Assembly (NCBI RefSeq): GCF_022489025.1 | Contig: NZ_JAKVTG010000013.1 | Span: 32,771 to 96,770, forward strand | DNA: 64,000 bases | Source: Planococcus halocryophilus | GTDB lineage: Bacteria; Bacillota; Bacilli; Bacillales_A; Planococcaceae | Direction: 5' to 3' | In this document: positions 26,564 through 35,463 of the stretch, one piece after another | How positions within the stretch are numbered: position 1 is the first letter of the stretch | Layout of the letters: every line of letters begins with the position of its first letter | Notes under the pieces: generated by a model | The model's database searches: none | What the model was told of the DNA's origin: nothing | Seen by the model: only the letters and a program-made list of their open reading frames with translations | Program-made: the position numbers and the translations under genes

Positions 26564-26803
26564 CTATTTATCTTTCATGACTTTCTTTTCGCCTGTTTCC
26601 GGATCGCGAATTACTTTGTCTTCGGTCGGGACATAATCTGGGGATTCATTAGGTGTATCGTGGGTTTTATTTTTCCCGGACGATTCCCAACCTTCGTCGC
26701 CACCACTTAGCATTTCGCTTGTTTTCTCGATAATTTTATCGACGGTCGAATCGTTGGCATCTTTTTGATGATTTGTGTTTTTTCCTTGTGAGTTGTTTGT
26801 CAT
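26564..26803 (-). CDS. Small hydrophilic acidic protein, function unknown
   Basis: Seventy-nine residues, very polar, without hydrophobic segments. It has a possible short helix (STVDKIIEKTSEMLSGGDEG) and a C-terminal DPETGEKKVMKDK. GGAGG lies eight bases before the ATG. Composition suggests an intrinsically disordered, perhaps stress-related protein. I do not recognise the family. Its promoter must lie in or next to repeat array C, which starts about 110 bases upstream. Confidence 0.6.
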   Translation of the reverse strand: MTNNSQGKNTNHQKDANDSTVDKIIEKTSEMLSGGDEGWESSGKNKTHDTPNESPDYVPTEDKVIRDPETGEKKVMKDK

Positions 26804-26914
26804 TTGTTATCCCTCCAAGAGTGTAGTTGATTGTACTTTACCCTTTGTGTTGGGAGATAATCATTTTTTGTGAGGGGGGTTTTGAGCTGATTTGCTGACG
26901 GTTTTGCTGATTCG

Positions 26915-27427
26915 GACAGTATTCGAGTTGATTCCGATAGTATTTGTGTTGATTTGGACAGTATTCCACTCGAATCCGACAGTATAACCAAATTCTTCCT
27001 TCTCTAAGTTCAAAACCGTTAAATACCCAAGATCAGGAAAGCGCAAATGCGCGCTTTCCGTTAGAGAATGGGCTGCGGACAGTATTTATTGCGATTGGAC
27101 AGTATTCGAGTTGATTCCGACAGTATTTCGGTCAATTTGGACAGTATTCCACTCGAATCCGACAGTATGCACAAATTTTTCCTTCTCTAAGTTCAATACC
27201 GTTAAATACCCAAGATCAGGAAAGCGCAAATGCGCGCTTTCCGTTAGAGAATGGGCTGCGGACAGTATTTATTATGATTCGGACAGTATTCGAGTTGATT
27301 CCGATAGTATTCTGGTCAATCCGGACAGTATTCCACCCGATTCCGACAGTATGCCCAAATTCTTCCTCTCCCCCCTAGTTCAGACCCTAATTACCCAAGA
27401 CCGGGAAAGCGCAAGGACGCGCTTTCC
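26915..27427. repeat. Helically phased repeat array C (core GACAGTATT) in 183-bp tandem units with hairpins
   Basis: Fourteen cores GA(C/T)AGTAT(T/A/G) start at 26915, 26936, 26957, 26978; 27078, 27098, 27119, 27140, 27161; and 27261, 27282, 27303, 27324, 27345. Within each block spacing is 21 bp, with one 20. The whole arrangement recurs as a unit of about 183 bp: block, then a conserved segment with a GGAAAGCGC/GCGCTTTCC hairpin at 27036-27059, 27219-27242 and 27404-27427. It fills the divergent gap between the small acidic protein gene and the aldo/keto reductase gene. The open frames across it are heptad artefacts of the 21-bp period. Confidence 0.93.
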
Positions 27428-27529
27428 GCTGGGGATCTGGTCTCTTCAAGTCAAAATGGTGCTTATTACCAAGAAATATAGGGTACACTAATAATTGAAC
27501 TTACTATACATAAAAAGGGGCTATGCAAA

Positions 27530-28354
27530 ATGGATTTTATTACATTAAATAATGGATTAAAAATGCCGCAACTAGGCTTTGGCGTGTGGCAAGTCGAGAA
27601 CGATGAAGCGACGAAAGTTGTAACGAAAGCGTTAGAGACTGGCTATACTTCTATCGATACTGCAATGATTTATACGAACGAAATTGGTGTTGGACGTGCG
27701 TTGCAGGATACAAAAATTCCGCGTGAGGATTTATTTATTACGACTAAAGTTTGGAACACGGACCAAGGTTACGACAGTACCTTACGTGCATTTGATGAAA
27801 GTCTGAACCGTCTTGGACTTGATTACGTAGATTTGTATTTGATTCATTGGCCGACTCCGGAATTTGATAATTATGTTGAAACCTATAAAGCATTGGAAAA
27901 ATTGTATAACGATGGCCGCGTGAAAGCGATTGGCGTTTGTAATTTTGAAATTGAGCATTTGCAGCGTTTATTGGATGAGTGCGATGTTCCACCAGTATTG
28001 AACCAAGTAGAATGCCATCCCTACTTGGCGCAAAAAAGTTTGAAAGAATTTTGTGCGAAGCACGATATTTTCTTGGAAGCTTGGAGTCCACTTGAACAAG
28101 GGGGCGACGTGTTGAAAGATGCAACTATCACTAAAATTGCGGAGTCGAAAGAAAAGTCTCCGGCTCAAGTTGTGTTGCGTTGGCATTTACAAAACAATAC
28201 CATTGCCATTCCAAAATCGGTAACGCCGTCACGCATTGAAGAAAACTTTGATGTGTTTGATTTTGAGTTAACCGACAAAGAAATGGAAGCGATCAATGCG
28301 TTAAACAAAGAACGCCGCAATGGACCTCACCCAAATGACATGAATGTACGATAA
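27530..28354 (+). CDS. Aldo/keto reductase
   Basis: A 274-residue TIM-barrel oxidoreductase. The catalytic tetrad is visible: Asp and Tyr in SIDTAMIYTNE, Lys in FITTKVWNTDQG, and His in LYLIHWPTP. The NADPH-binding end shows IAIPKSVTPSRIEENFDVFDF. It is close to the AKR5 group of Bacillus (YvgN/YtbE type), which reduces methylglyoxal and other small aldehydes. AAAAGGGG stands upstream of the ATG. The gene is monocistronic with a strong terminator, and its promoter lies between repeat array C and the start codon. Confidence 0.9.
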   Translation: MDFITLNNGLKMPQLGFGVWQVENDEATKVVTKALETGYTSIDTAMIYTNEIGVGRALQDTKIPREDLFITTKVWNTDQGYDSTLRAFDESLNRLGLDYVDLYLIHWPTPEFDNYVETYKALEKLYNDGRVKAIGVCNFEIEHLQRLLDECDVPPVLNQVECHPYLAQKSLKEFCAKHDIFLEAWSPLEQGGDVLKDATITKIAESKEKSPAQVVLRWHLQNNTIAIPKSVTPSRIEENFDVFDFELTDKEMEAINALNKERRNGPHPNDMNVR

Positions 28355-28407
28355 TAACTTTCCCTTTTTGCACATCAATCATGGTGCAATTAAACGGTAA
28401 CGAACAG

Positions 28408-28439
28408 AAAGAGGCGACCTTAAACTAGGTCGCCTCTTT
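28408..28439. terminator. Bidirectional terminator after the aldo/keto reductase
   Basis: A 13-bp perfect stem AAAGAGGCGACCT/AGGTCGCCTCTTT with a six-base loop and T-run, between convergent genes. Confidence 0.92.
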
Positions 28440-28447
28440 TTATGTTA

Positions 28448-28963
28448 CTACCTAAACATTCTCTCCACAAAATCCTGCTCTTGCTCAGGCGTCATAAATC
28501 CTGTCGCTCTACCGACCGTACCGTTATGCCAATCCCAGATAGTGTTGTGGACATTGACGGCATTGGAGAAATTCCCTTCTTTCCATTTCTCCAATGTGGC
28601 TAAGTAAAAATCGCTGTGTTCGTACTGATCAGCATAGGCGTTGACAATCGTTAGTAACCCATCGATATGTTCAGCTGTCATTTCAACTGCGCCTTTCTTT
28701 TCACTGGCGGTAATTTTTTGGTGTGTCATTTTGTGCATATAAATTTGCAGTTCAACTTCGCTCATTTTAAGGTCATCACGATCAACTTTCTCATCATCTT
28801 TTTCTGCGGCGACCGCTTTGTCGTCGCTTTTCTCGATTTCTTCGGCTACTTTCGTTATGTCTCCGCCTTTTGAAGAGTTTTGTATGATAAAATAATAGCC
28901 GCCCGCAACTAGTAATGCCAATACGCCAATCGTTATTGCGCTTGTTTTTAGTAATGATTTCAT
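28448..28963 (-). CDS. Membrane-anchored protein, DUF6241/PRK06770-like
   Basis: A 171-residue protein: N-terminal anchor (SAITIGVLALLVAGGYYFII), a charged Asp/Lys/Glu linker to about residue 65, then a helical domain with EVELQIYMHKMTHQKI, EMTAEHIDGLLTIVN and TIWDWHNGTVGRATG. The domain should lie outside the membrane. The pattern YMHxMTHQK is like an uncharacterised Bacillus family that I remember as DUF6241/PRK06770, and this link was not checked. AAGGAG precedes the ATG. No operon partner and no known function. Confidence 0.65.
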   Translation of the reverse strand: MKSLLKTSAITIGVLALLVAGGYYFIIQNSSKGGDITKVAEEIEKSDDKAVAAEKDDEKVDRDDLKMSEVELQIYMHKMTHQKITASEKKGAVEMTAEHIDGLLTIVNAYADQYEHSDFYLATLEKWKEGNFSNAVNVHNTIWDWHNGTVGRATGFMTPEQEQDFVERMFR

Positions 28964-29084
28964 ATTCTGCAGCTCCTTGCTTTAGTCTTTCTATGTACGT
29001 CGATATCCCTACTTTAGTATGAACGACACATTAACAGCTTTCAAGCGTTTCTTGGAAATCAGGACCAGTACATACTTATAAAGT

Positions 29085-29118
29085 AAAAAGCACCATCTTC
29101 AAAATCAAAGATGGCGCT
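29085..29118 (-). terminator. Terminator of the giant TPR gene
   Basis: On the minus strand, AGCGCCATCTT pairs with AAGATGGTGCT across an eight-base loop and is followed by five T. It lies just after the stop codon at 29132. Confidence 0.82.
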
Positions 29119-29131
29119 ACTTTACATACCA

Positions 29132-32100
29132 TTAAACCTGTACAGTTAACACTTCGTCAACAATTTCTTCAAATAACTCTTCTTCAACGGCAGCTTCGAT
29201 AAACAACTCGCCGCCGTCTTTTTCAAATAGTTCAGTAAGCATTTTCTTAGCTTGAACAGGTTGACCTGCTACCATAGTTGCGCGTGCGAGCTCGTAACTT
29301 GCCGGTAAATATTCCGGTGCCGCATTTTGCAACGCATGTAACCGTGTCATTGCCGAGACACTGTCTCCGGTATTGATCGACATAATCGCAAGCGTTAAAC
29401 AAATCCATTCGTTCAGTCGAAGCTCTTCCGGTAAACGACTTTCAAATTGTTCTGGTTGCACTTTCCGGTGATTGGCAAGTAAATGCATTAAGCGTACATA
29501 GCTATCGCTTCGATATGGATTCATCGCAATTGCTTTTTCGTAAAACACCTCGGCCTTGTCGATATTCTCTTCGACTGCGGCCATGTCCCCTTGCCATAAA
29601 ACAAGATCAATGTCGGCCGGCTTTTGCTTATATAGTTCTCGCGCTTGTTTTATTGATTTATTGAGCAGCTTAGGTGATTGCTTATTATTAGCTTCTTGGA
29701 ATGTAGCTTGAAGCAATAATTTCGCCGCATCAAAATTACCCGTGCGTTTAACAAATGGCTCTAGTTCTTCTGCCGCATCGTCTGCCCCGTCCCGCTCCAT
29801 GTAAAATTCTGCAAGGTGCAAGACAGGAATTTCGCTGTCTTTGTATTTTTTTGCAGCATCTGTATAAAGGTCAATAATGTTCGAAACCAATAAAAAGCGG
29901 CGTGATTTGTCTCGTAACCTTCCGAAGAAATTCGTCGATTCCTCTTCTTCTGTATCCAACAAAACCACCAACTGATCGGAGCTATACGTTTCGGCCATCG
30001 CCAACTCTTCGCCTTTGAGTCGTTTTTTCAAACGTCTTTGGAGCTCGCCGGTTTTGCGCATTTCCGCTAACAACTGCACATACTCTGCGTAAAAGCCTTC
30101 TTCGGCTGGATGCTCTTCAATCAATTCTTCTAGTAAAACAAGCGCGCGCTTTAAGTCTCCTTGTCGCATGCAAAACTGCATATATTGATAACGAGAAGGC
30201 AACGCTCCGTTAAGTCCTTGTGCTTGGAGCAATAAATTCTCGGCTTCAGTCACATTGCCTTTCTTCTCTGCAAGTTGAGCTTTTGCTGACAACAACCATT
30301 CTTCAGGAACTTGTGCGGCTACTTTTTCGAGCACTTGGCTAATTGCGATTTGTTTTGCGTCATTATCGACTAACTCGAACAATTCTTGCAAATCCAGCGG
30401 CAATGGTTCATTTTCCAACACATGTAAAGCTGCTTTAAAAGCTCGATCATGATCTTCTAACGCCAAGTAACTACGCATTATTCCTTCGTGAGCAGCAGTA
30501 AAGCTTGAGTCGGCTTTCACGCTTTTCGTGTATTGTTTGAGTGCTTCTTTCCATTTATCAGTTTGTTCAGCAAGACGACCTAAATGGTAATGCGCCAAAT
30601 AAAGTCCGTTCATTTCGACAGCTTGCTCGTATAGCATTTTTGCAAAACGTTGATGGTCTTCTAGCTCGTACAAACCACCTTCGTAACACAATAATTGCGG
30701 GTCTGCAGAAGTTTCGCGGAACCGTTTAAACCGGTCGAACAAGCGGCTACGGAATTGCGTTACTTCACCAAACTCCGCATATTGCTCAGCGATATCGTGA
30801 AGATTTAACGTGTCACGCTCCATCCCCGCTTCTAATAGGTCGATAGCTAGCGTTTTTCCTAGGTCATCTTCCGATTCTTGCCAAAGCATGGAAGCGGTTC
30901 GGTTAAAATAAAATATGTCCCCCGTCTCTGCGTATTGCATGATGAGTTCTCTCACTTCAACGTGTTTTTCTTGTTTTAGCAAGGCATGTGCGATGTGCGT
31001 CACCGTATACAAATCCGTCCTATCCAATTCGAGCGATTTCCGGTATTCGGTTTCCGCCTCTGTAAACTGTTCCTGTTCCATCGCGATATGTCCCAAATAC
31101 AAATGCAGTACATCGGTTTTTTCGCAATGATCAATTCCTTCGCGAATAATAGTGTCTGCTAAAGACCAATTTTTCGCTTCCATATGAATTTCTGCAATCC
31201 GCAAATACGCGAATGGTTCTTTAAAGTCAATTTCTTTAGCTTGTTCAAATGACGCTATCGCTTCTTTTTCTTGACCAAGTGCTAACAAACAACGACCGAT
31301 TTCATATATAAAATAGCCGTCTTCTGGATGTTCTTGAGCTAGCTCACGGAAACGAGCTAACGCTTGTTCATATGCGCCAGATTCGTATTGAATCAAACTA
31401 TGCGTAATTCGTGCAAACACGTCAGTTGGTTCTTGCTCTAGTGCGATACTCGACCATTTAAACGCTTGATACGTTTTGTCGATTTCCAAATAACAACGCG
31501 CCAAATGGCTATAGGCCATCGGTTGATAATGATCCAATTCAATCGAACGCTTTAAAAGCGGCACTGCTTTTTCGTGTTCGCTTTGACTCATCAAAATAGC
31601 TGCTTTTAAAAACAGCGCATACGGACTGTTTTTTTCTTTAACGCCCTCTAAACATTTTAATGCTTGCTCGGTTTCTTCTTTCCGGTAATGCATATGCGCC
31701 GCTAAAAGCGCAACTTCAGCATCATCTTTTCCGAGGTCTTTATAAAGCTTTTCAAGCCAAGTCGAATGAAGCGCTTTGGCTCTTTCTGAAAAGCGAGTAA
31801 CCAATCCCACCATTGCTCCGTAACGTTCATTTGGATGGGCTTCAAGAAAATCAATAGAACGATCTTTTTCGCCGACTTTTTCTTCAGCAGCCCAAATTTC
31901 AAACAACTGAGAGAAGTACTGATGTTCTTTATTATCAAGCAAGCTTAAAAACGATTGCTGCTCTGGCAATAAAAACACCATACTCAAAAAATCCGTTAAT
32001 TTATACGTATCTTTCATGTCTTCATAAGCCAATAAATGTGGCCCTAAATCATTCGGGTCTTGCACGATCAATGCTTGCAAACGGTCATCATAGCCAATAA

Positions 32101-33280
32101 CAACTTGCACGTGCGCATTGTTTTCAATCATCATGCTGAGCAATACCGGAATCTCTGCATCGAGCAATTGCTTATAGACATCAAGCTTGCCTTTAAAATA
32201 ACGCGCCGTAAATCCAAGTGACTCCATATACGTCATCGTCATTTGCAAATCTGATCCTGTCACATCAAAGACGTGTTCCGCTATTTCGTCTTGCCCTTTT
32301 TTCATATCGTAAGCTTCAAGCATCAATGATAAAGACGCCGGTACACAATAATTGAGCTTTTGAATATTTGGCGTTAACTTGATTTCTTTGCGCTTGGCAT
32401 CTCGGCGGATTTCGCCTTTGCCGTAAACGGTTTTTTCTAGTAATTTGTGATGAGTGTTTACCCAAGCTTGCAGGCCTTCCCAACGTCCTAGCTTGTACAA
32501 GCATTCTGCCGCCATATATGCCCATGCTTTTTGATGAACATGGTACGGGTTTTCTTCATTATAATGTGTCATTTCAGCAAGTGCCTTTTCGTAATGACCA
32601 AGGAAAAACAGCGTACGGATAATATCTGCACGGAATGTCCAAGAGTCGGATTCTAACTCTTGTCCTTTTTCTAGAACAGCCAATGACTCCGCTTGTCGAC
32701 CAGTCATCGCCAATACATCTGCATACAACATGCGCACTTGCTGACTCCGCTCAGTTACTCTGTCGCTCAACGCTCCTTCAAGCACTCTTTCAGCCTGTTG
32801 CCATTCTCCACTGTGAATAAAATAAAATCCTTCAAGATCTGGCCAAACGAATCCTTTTTGTGCTTTGTACTGTTCAAGTTGCGTTTTTGCTTCTGGCAAA
32901 CGATTTAACTGAGAAAATACGCGCAACAACAATTGATGGGCCGCTGCTAGTTCTTCTGTTGAATCGTTGCCAGATTCGATACCGTGCAACCTGCCAACCA
33001 TTTGTTCTTCTGCTTCTAAGCTACGTCCTGTCTCGAGTAATCGCGCACATTGCCACGTAAATGTCCGCAACGTGCCAAAGCGTTTATGAGCTTGTCTTGC
33101 GAGCAAATGGCCGTATGTATATAAATCGGCTTGATCGGTTAGTTTCATCAAGCGCAAAAAATCTTCTTCTGTCTGGAGTTCCCCTATAAATTTGCGTAAT
33201 TCCCGAACGGAACGTGCCGCCCATAACTGGCGGATTGCGTCTACAACTTGCTGCGCTGTTTGTATCTCGTTTGCTTTCAT
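29132..33280 (-). CDS. Giant TPR protein with an embedded C39-like cysteine peptidase domain
   Basis: 1382 residues, no signal peptide. Residues 1-300 and from about 460 to the end are tandem TPR helices, for example AYSHLARCYLEIDKTYQAFK and YEIGRCLLALGQEKEAIASF. Residues about 305-440 form a C39-like papain-fold domain: Cys near 312 (KLNYCVPASLSLML), His near 390 (NAHVQVVIGYDD) and a following VQDPND acid/amide. The catalytic residues are present. C39 domains usually cut double-glycine leaders, but here there is no transporter, so the target is unknown; a scaffold or regulatory protease is plausible. It is monocistronic, with an ATG at 33280. Confidence 0.85.
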   Translation of the reverse strand: MKANEIQTAQQVVDAIRQLWAARSVRELRKFIGELQTEEDFLRLMKLTDQADLYTYGHLLARQAHKRFGTLRTFTWQCARLLETGRSLEAEEQMVGRLHGIESGNDSTEELAAAHQLLLRVFSQLNRLPEAKTQLEQYKAQKGFVWPDLEGFYFIHSGEWQQAERVLEGALSDRVTERSQQVRMLYADVLAMTGRQAESLAVLEKGQELESDSWTFRADIIRTLFFLGHYEKALAEMTHYNEENPYHVHQKAWAYMAAECLYKLGRWEGLQAWVNTHHKLLEKTVYGKGEIRRDAKRKEIKLTPNIQKLNYCVPASLSLMLEAYDMKKGQDEIAEHVFDVTGSDLQMTMTYMESLGFTARYFKGKLDVYKQLLDAEIPVLLSMMIENNAHVQVVIGYDDRLQALIVQDPNDLGPHLLAYEDMKDTYKLTDFLSMVFLLPEQQSFLSLLDNKEHQYFSQLFEIWAAEEKVGEKDRSIDFLEAHPNERYGAMVGLVTRFSERAKALHSTWLEKLYKDLGKDDAEVALLAAHMHYRKEETEQALKCLEGVKEKNSPYALFLKAAILMSQSEHEKAVPLLKRSIELDHYQPMAYSHLARCYLEIDKTYQAFKWSSIALEQEPTDVFARITHSLIQYESGAYEQALARFRELAQEHPEDGYFIYEIGRCLLALGQEKEAIASFEQAKEIDFKEPFAYLRIAEIHMEAKNWSLADTIIREGIDHCEKTDVLHLYLGHIAMEQEQFTEAETEYRKSLELDRTDLYTVTHIAHALLKQEKHVEVRELIMQYAETGDIFYFNRTASMLWQESEDDLGKTLAIDLLEAGMERDTLNLHDIAEQYAEFGEVTQFRSRLFDRFKRFRETSADPQLLCYEGGLYELEDHQRFAKMLYEQAVEMNGLYLAHYHLGRLAEQTDKWKEALKQYTKSVKADSSFTAAHEGIMRSYLALEDHDRAFKAALHVLENEPLPLDLQELFELVDNDAKQIAISQVLEKVAAQVPEEWLLSAKAQLAEKKGNVTEAENLLLQAQGLNGALPSRYQYMQFCMRQGDLKRALVLLEELIEEHPAEEGFYAEYVQLLAEMRKTGELQRRLKKRLKGEELAMAETYSSDQLVVLLDTEEEESTNFFGRLRDKSRRFLLVSNIIDLYTDAAKKYKDSEIPVLHLAEFYMERDGADDAAEELEPFVKRTGNFDAAKLLLQATFQEANNKQSPKLLNKSIKQARELYKQKPADIDLVLWQGDMAAVEENIDKAEVFYEKAIAMNPYRSDSYVRLMHLLANHRKVQPEQFESRLPEELRLNEWICLTLAIMSINTGDSVSAMTRLHALQNAAPEYLPASYELARATMVAGQPVQAKKMLTELFEKDGGELFIEAAVEEELFEEIVDEVLTVQV

Positions 33281-33511
33281 ACCCCTATCATTCCTGCCTC
33301 TCCCATTGCCCCATGTAAATGTGGTTGATTTATTATATAGTGGAAAATTATAGGATGCAATACAAATTTAAGGAGTGTAGAAATTTTATTTTCAGTAGAT
33401 TTGATGAAGCGATTTGAGGTAGTCAGTTTTCACTTTCCTGTGTCGCATCAACTAGCTTGTTGGTGAGCCTGCGCTGGGATTAGGGTTCATAGTGAGAAGT
33501 TAGACAAAAAA

Positions 33512-33539
33512 ACGTTTCTTCTATAAATAGAAGAAACGT
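33512..33539 (-). terminator. Terminator of the second VanZ-like gene
   Basis: A 12-bp perfect stem ACGTTTCTTCTA/TAGAAGAAACGT with a TAAA loop, followed by seven T on the minus strand, just after the stop codon at 33559. Confidence 0.9.
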
Positions 33540-33558
33540 CGATTTGAATTGGGTTTAT

Positions 33559-34092
33559 TTAACGAAATTTTTCATCTGTCAATGCACCGACTATTTTTTG
33601 TACCGTTTTCCAAAAGGTTTGAGTGATTCCGCCTTGTTCTTCCACGTATATACTCAATCGATAAGCTAGATAAACGCCACCGATATCAATAATGACGTCA
33701 GAGATTCTTCCGCTCCTCTCAAAAAATAATTGAAGGAATTCGGTAAAGAACGCAAAAAGACTGCATAAAATGATGGCTTTTGTCTTATGATTTACCGTTT
33801 TCGCCATAATGAGAAAAAGTATACCGAAAGACAAGGCATGACCGACTTTTTGGAATACGTAAGTTTTACTGTTTAAATGAATGTCATTTGTGATGAACAA
33901 ATCCGAAAAGTTGGGGAACACGCGAATATGAAAGTTGATTTCTTGGCTGAATAGTAAGGCTTGGAAATTGTAGTTATTAGTTGCTAGTAAAATGCACAGC
34001 CCCCAGAAGATTATCGGTATGTATTTTGCTTTCAAAACGCTCTTCCCTTCAATTTTGTTAGCTGTTTCTATTTGGTGAGGTTTGCGGGTCAA
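33559..34092 (-). CDS. VanZ-like membrane protein (second, divergent)
   Basis: A 177-residue protein with a polar N-terminus and about four hydrophobic segments. The VanZ pattern is seen in FQKVGHALSFGILFLIM, the helix FAFFTEFLQLFFERSGRISD, and VIIDIGGVYLAYRLS. It shares the family order with the protein at 9274-9753 but little sequence. Function unknown; VanZ proteins are linked to lipoglycopeptide tolerance in some species. It is monocistronic, with its own terminator. Confidence 0.75.
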   Translation of the reverse strand: MTRKPHQIETANKIEGKSVLKAKYIPIIFWGLCILLATNNYNFQALLFSQEINFHIRVFPNFSDLFITNDIHLNSKTYVFQKVGHALSFGILFLIMAKTVNHKTKAIILCSLFAFFTEFLQLFFERSGRISDVIIDIGGVYLAYRLSIYVEEQGGITQTFWKTVQKIVGALTDEKFR

Positions 34093-34190
34093 CTAAGTTA
34101 TTTACTTACATGATATTCCAGTAGATTCACTTAGCTTATTATATGTCGGTTGATTTTAAATAACTAGTGCTAGTTTGCTGCCAAAGCAAA

Positions 34191-34215
34191 AAAAAGTGGC
34201 CAAGGCCACTTTTTT
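34191..34215 (-). terminator. Terminator of the broken fourth ABM gene
   Basis: An 11-bp stem AAAAAGTGGCC/GGCCACTTTTT with an AA loop and flanking A- and T-runs. It follows the restored stop codon at 34271 of the ABM pseudogene. Confidence 0.85.
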
Positions 34216-34270
34216 GTAAAGAAGACTATCTAATCATCACGCCCACTCATTTAAGGAAGAGAGTTTCATT

Positions 34271-34581
34271 CTATTCTAGTTTCATGGGTTCTCCGTCAAA
34301 AGCATGCACATCCATTGGTGCAACTAAAAATTCGGTGCTTGTTGAGCGATAGCTGCCATGTGTTCAGTGCCATTGTGTGTTTGTAAAGCCTGTCCATCTT
34401 TCCAAATTTCGACTACTGTGTACTGATGATCTTGTTCAGTAGATTTCATTAAATCGTAGCTTTCGTTGCCTTCTTCGGCTCTTGATGCTTGATTAAATGG
34501 TTTGCTTGCTTCTAAAAATGCTTGTTCTTTGTCAGGTTTCACTTGCATGTGTGTAAAAGATAGTTCTGATTTTACAACTTC
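34271..34581 (-). pseudogene. Antibiotic biosynthesis monooxygenase-like gene, fourth tandem copy, broken
   Basis: The frame around 34324-34548 encodes MQVKPDKEQAFLEASKPFNQ and so on to QQAPNF, closely matching the intact copy at 35464 (LQVQPAQEQAFLEA). Two defects are visible. Upstream the homology continues as SELSFTH without a usable start codon before an in-frame stop. Downstream a single missing T in the five-T run at 34324-34329 shifts the frame; restoring it recovers VAPMDVHAFDGEPMKLE and a stop at 34271, matching APMDLNAYSAETVKM of copy 35464. A short protein could still be made from the ATG at 34548. Confidence 0.75.
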
Positions 34582-34622
34582 TTACATACACTTCAAAACT
34601 ATATTCAAACTCTTTTCCCTGT

Positions 34623-34919
34623 TTATACTTTTACAATTTCTCCACTAACTAATGTTCTCTCAATTGGAATAGCCAAAAAGTTGTTTGATTTTTGGACATA
34701 ATCCTTCAAATATTCGCTTGTACTGTGAGATTTATATGCGTCCATATCGTCCCAAAATCCAACTAATTTATAGATGTCCTTTTCGTCAAATACTTTCATT
34801 AAATGGTAACTAGTATTACCTTTTATAGCTCTAGCTTTTTGAATAACCGGTTTGCAAGCTGCTAAAAATTCTTCTTCATGACCCGGTTTCACTTCAAAAT
34901 GTGAATATAGAATAATCAT
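34623..34919 (-). CDS. ABM (antibiotic biosynthesis monooxygenase)-family protein, third tandem copy
   Basis: A 98-residue dimeric alpha/beta-barrel fold protein: MIILYSHFEVKPGHEEEFLA, then KGNTSYHLMKVFDEKDIYKL and VGFWDDMDAYKSHSTSEYLK. This is the usual length and layout for single-domain ABM proteins, which act as cofactor-free oxygenases, haem-handling proteins or quinol oxygenases. AAAGGA precedes the ATG. It is most similar to the neighbour at 35029 (shared EVKPGHEEEFL.AC), indicating recent duplication. No catalytic residue can be assigned with confidence. Confidence 0.8.
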   Translation of the reverse strand: MIILYSHFEVKPGHEEEFLAACKPVIQKARAIKGNTSYHLMKVFDEKDIYKLVGFWDDMDAYKSHSTSEYLKDYVQKSNNFLAIPIERTLVSGEIVKV

Positions 34920-35028
34920 TTAGTTTCATCCTTTTAACCGTATTTTTGAAAATAATCTATTAAACTTACTAGTTATTTTTGTTCTACACCTACCGGCTCA
35001 TAAATCAATTTGATATTCTCTTTACCAT

Positions 35029-35319
35029 TTACCGATTTTCACCACGTATAACTTCCTTCATTATGGGAGCGCTCAAAAATTCTGTCGACTTTTTCATGTA
35101 GTCTGCTACATAATCGCTCGCAAGGTGAGCATCATAAATTTCTGCATCTCTCCAAAATCCAACTGCTTTGTAAGTGTTCTCTTCGCCGAAGACCTTCACT
35201 AAATTGTAATTAATATTCCCTTCATTTGCTCTAGCTCCTTTAAGAACGAGCTTGCATGCTTCTAAAAATTCTTCTTCATGACCCGGTTTCACTTCTAAGT
35301 GGGAGTAATTAATAATCAC
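35029..35319 (-). CDS. ABM-family protein, second tandem copy
   Basis: About 96 residues. A GTG at 35319 gives MIINYSHLEVKPGHEEEFLE, aligned with the starts of its paralogs; a TTG one codon earlier is equally placed relative to AAGGA. The core NEGNINYNLVKVFGEENTYK and VGFWRDAEIYDAHLASDYVA follow the ABM pattern. It stands 109 bases from the third copy and is separated from the first copy by a terminator, so copies two and three probably have their own promoter. Confidence 0.78.
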   Translation of the reverse strand: MIINYSHLEVKPGHEEEFLEACKLVLKGARANEGNINYNLVKVFGEENTYKAVGFWRDAEIYDAHLASDYVADYMKKSTEFLSAPIMKEVIRGENR

Positions 35320-35425
35320 CAACTCTCATCCTTCCAATCGATTTTATATCAAAAAATTAATATTTAGTTAACTATATATCATTTGGATAAAAACTACCAA
35401 TAATCAGTCTCTAATTTAACTAAAA

Positions 35426-35448
35426 AAAGAGTGGCTTAAAGCCACTCT
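35426..35448 (-). terminator. Terminator after the first ABM gene
   Basis: Stem AAGAGTGGC/GCCACTCTT with a TTAAA loop, then seven T on the minus strand. It ends the nitroreductase-MarR-ABM unit. Confidence 0.88.
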
Positions 35449-35463
35449 TCAGAAGTATTCTTA

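Noticed and set aside
26915..27427. CRISPR array
   Set aside because: Cores are only 9 bp, spacers about 12 bp, and no cas genes are near. The same holds for arrays A, B, D and E.
26800..27491. Open frames with ILSEST or DSDSI heptads on both strands
   Set aside because: They are artefacts of the 21-bp period of array C and lack ribosome binding sites.
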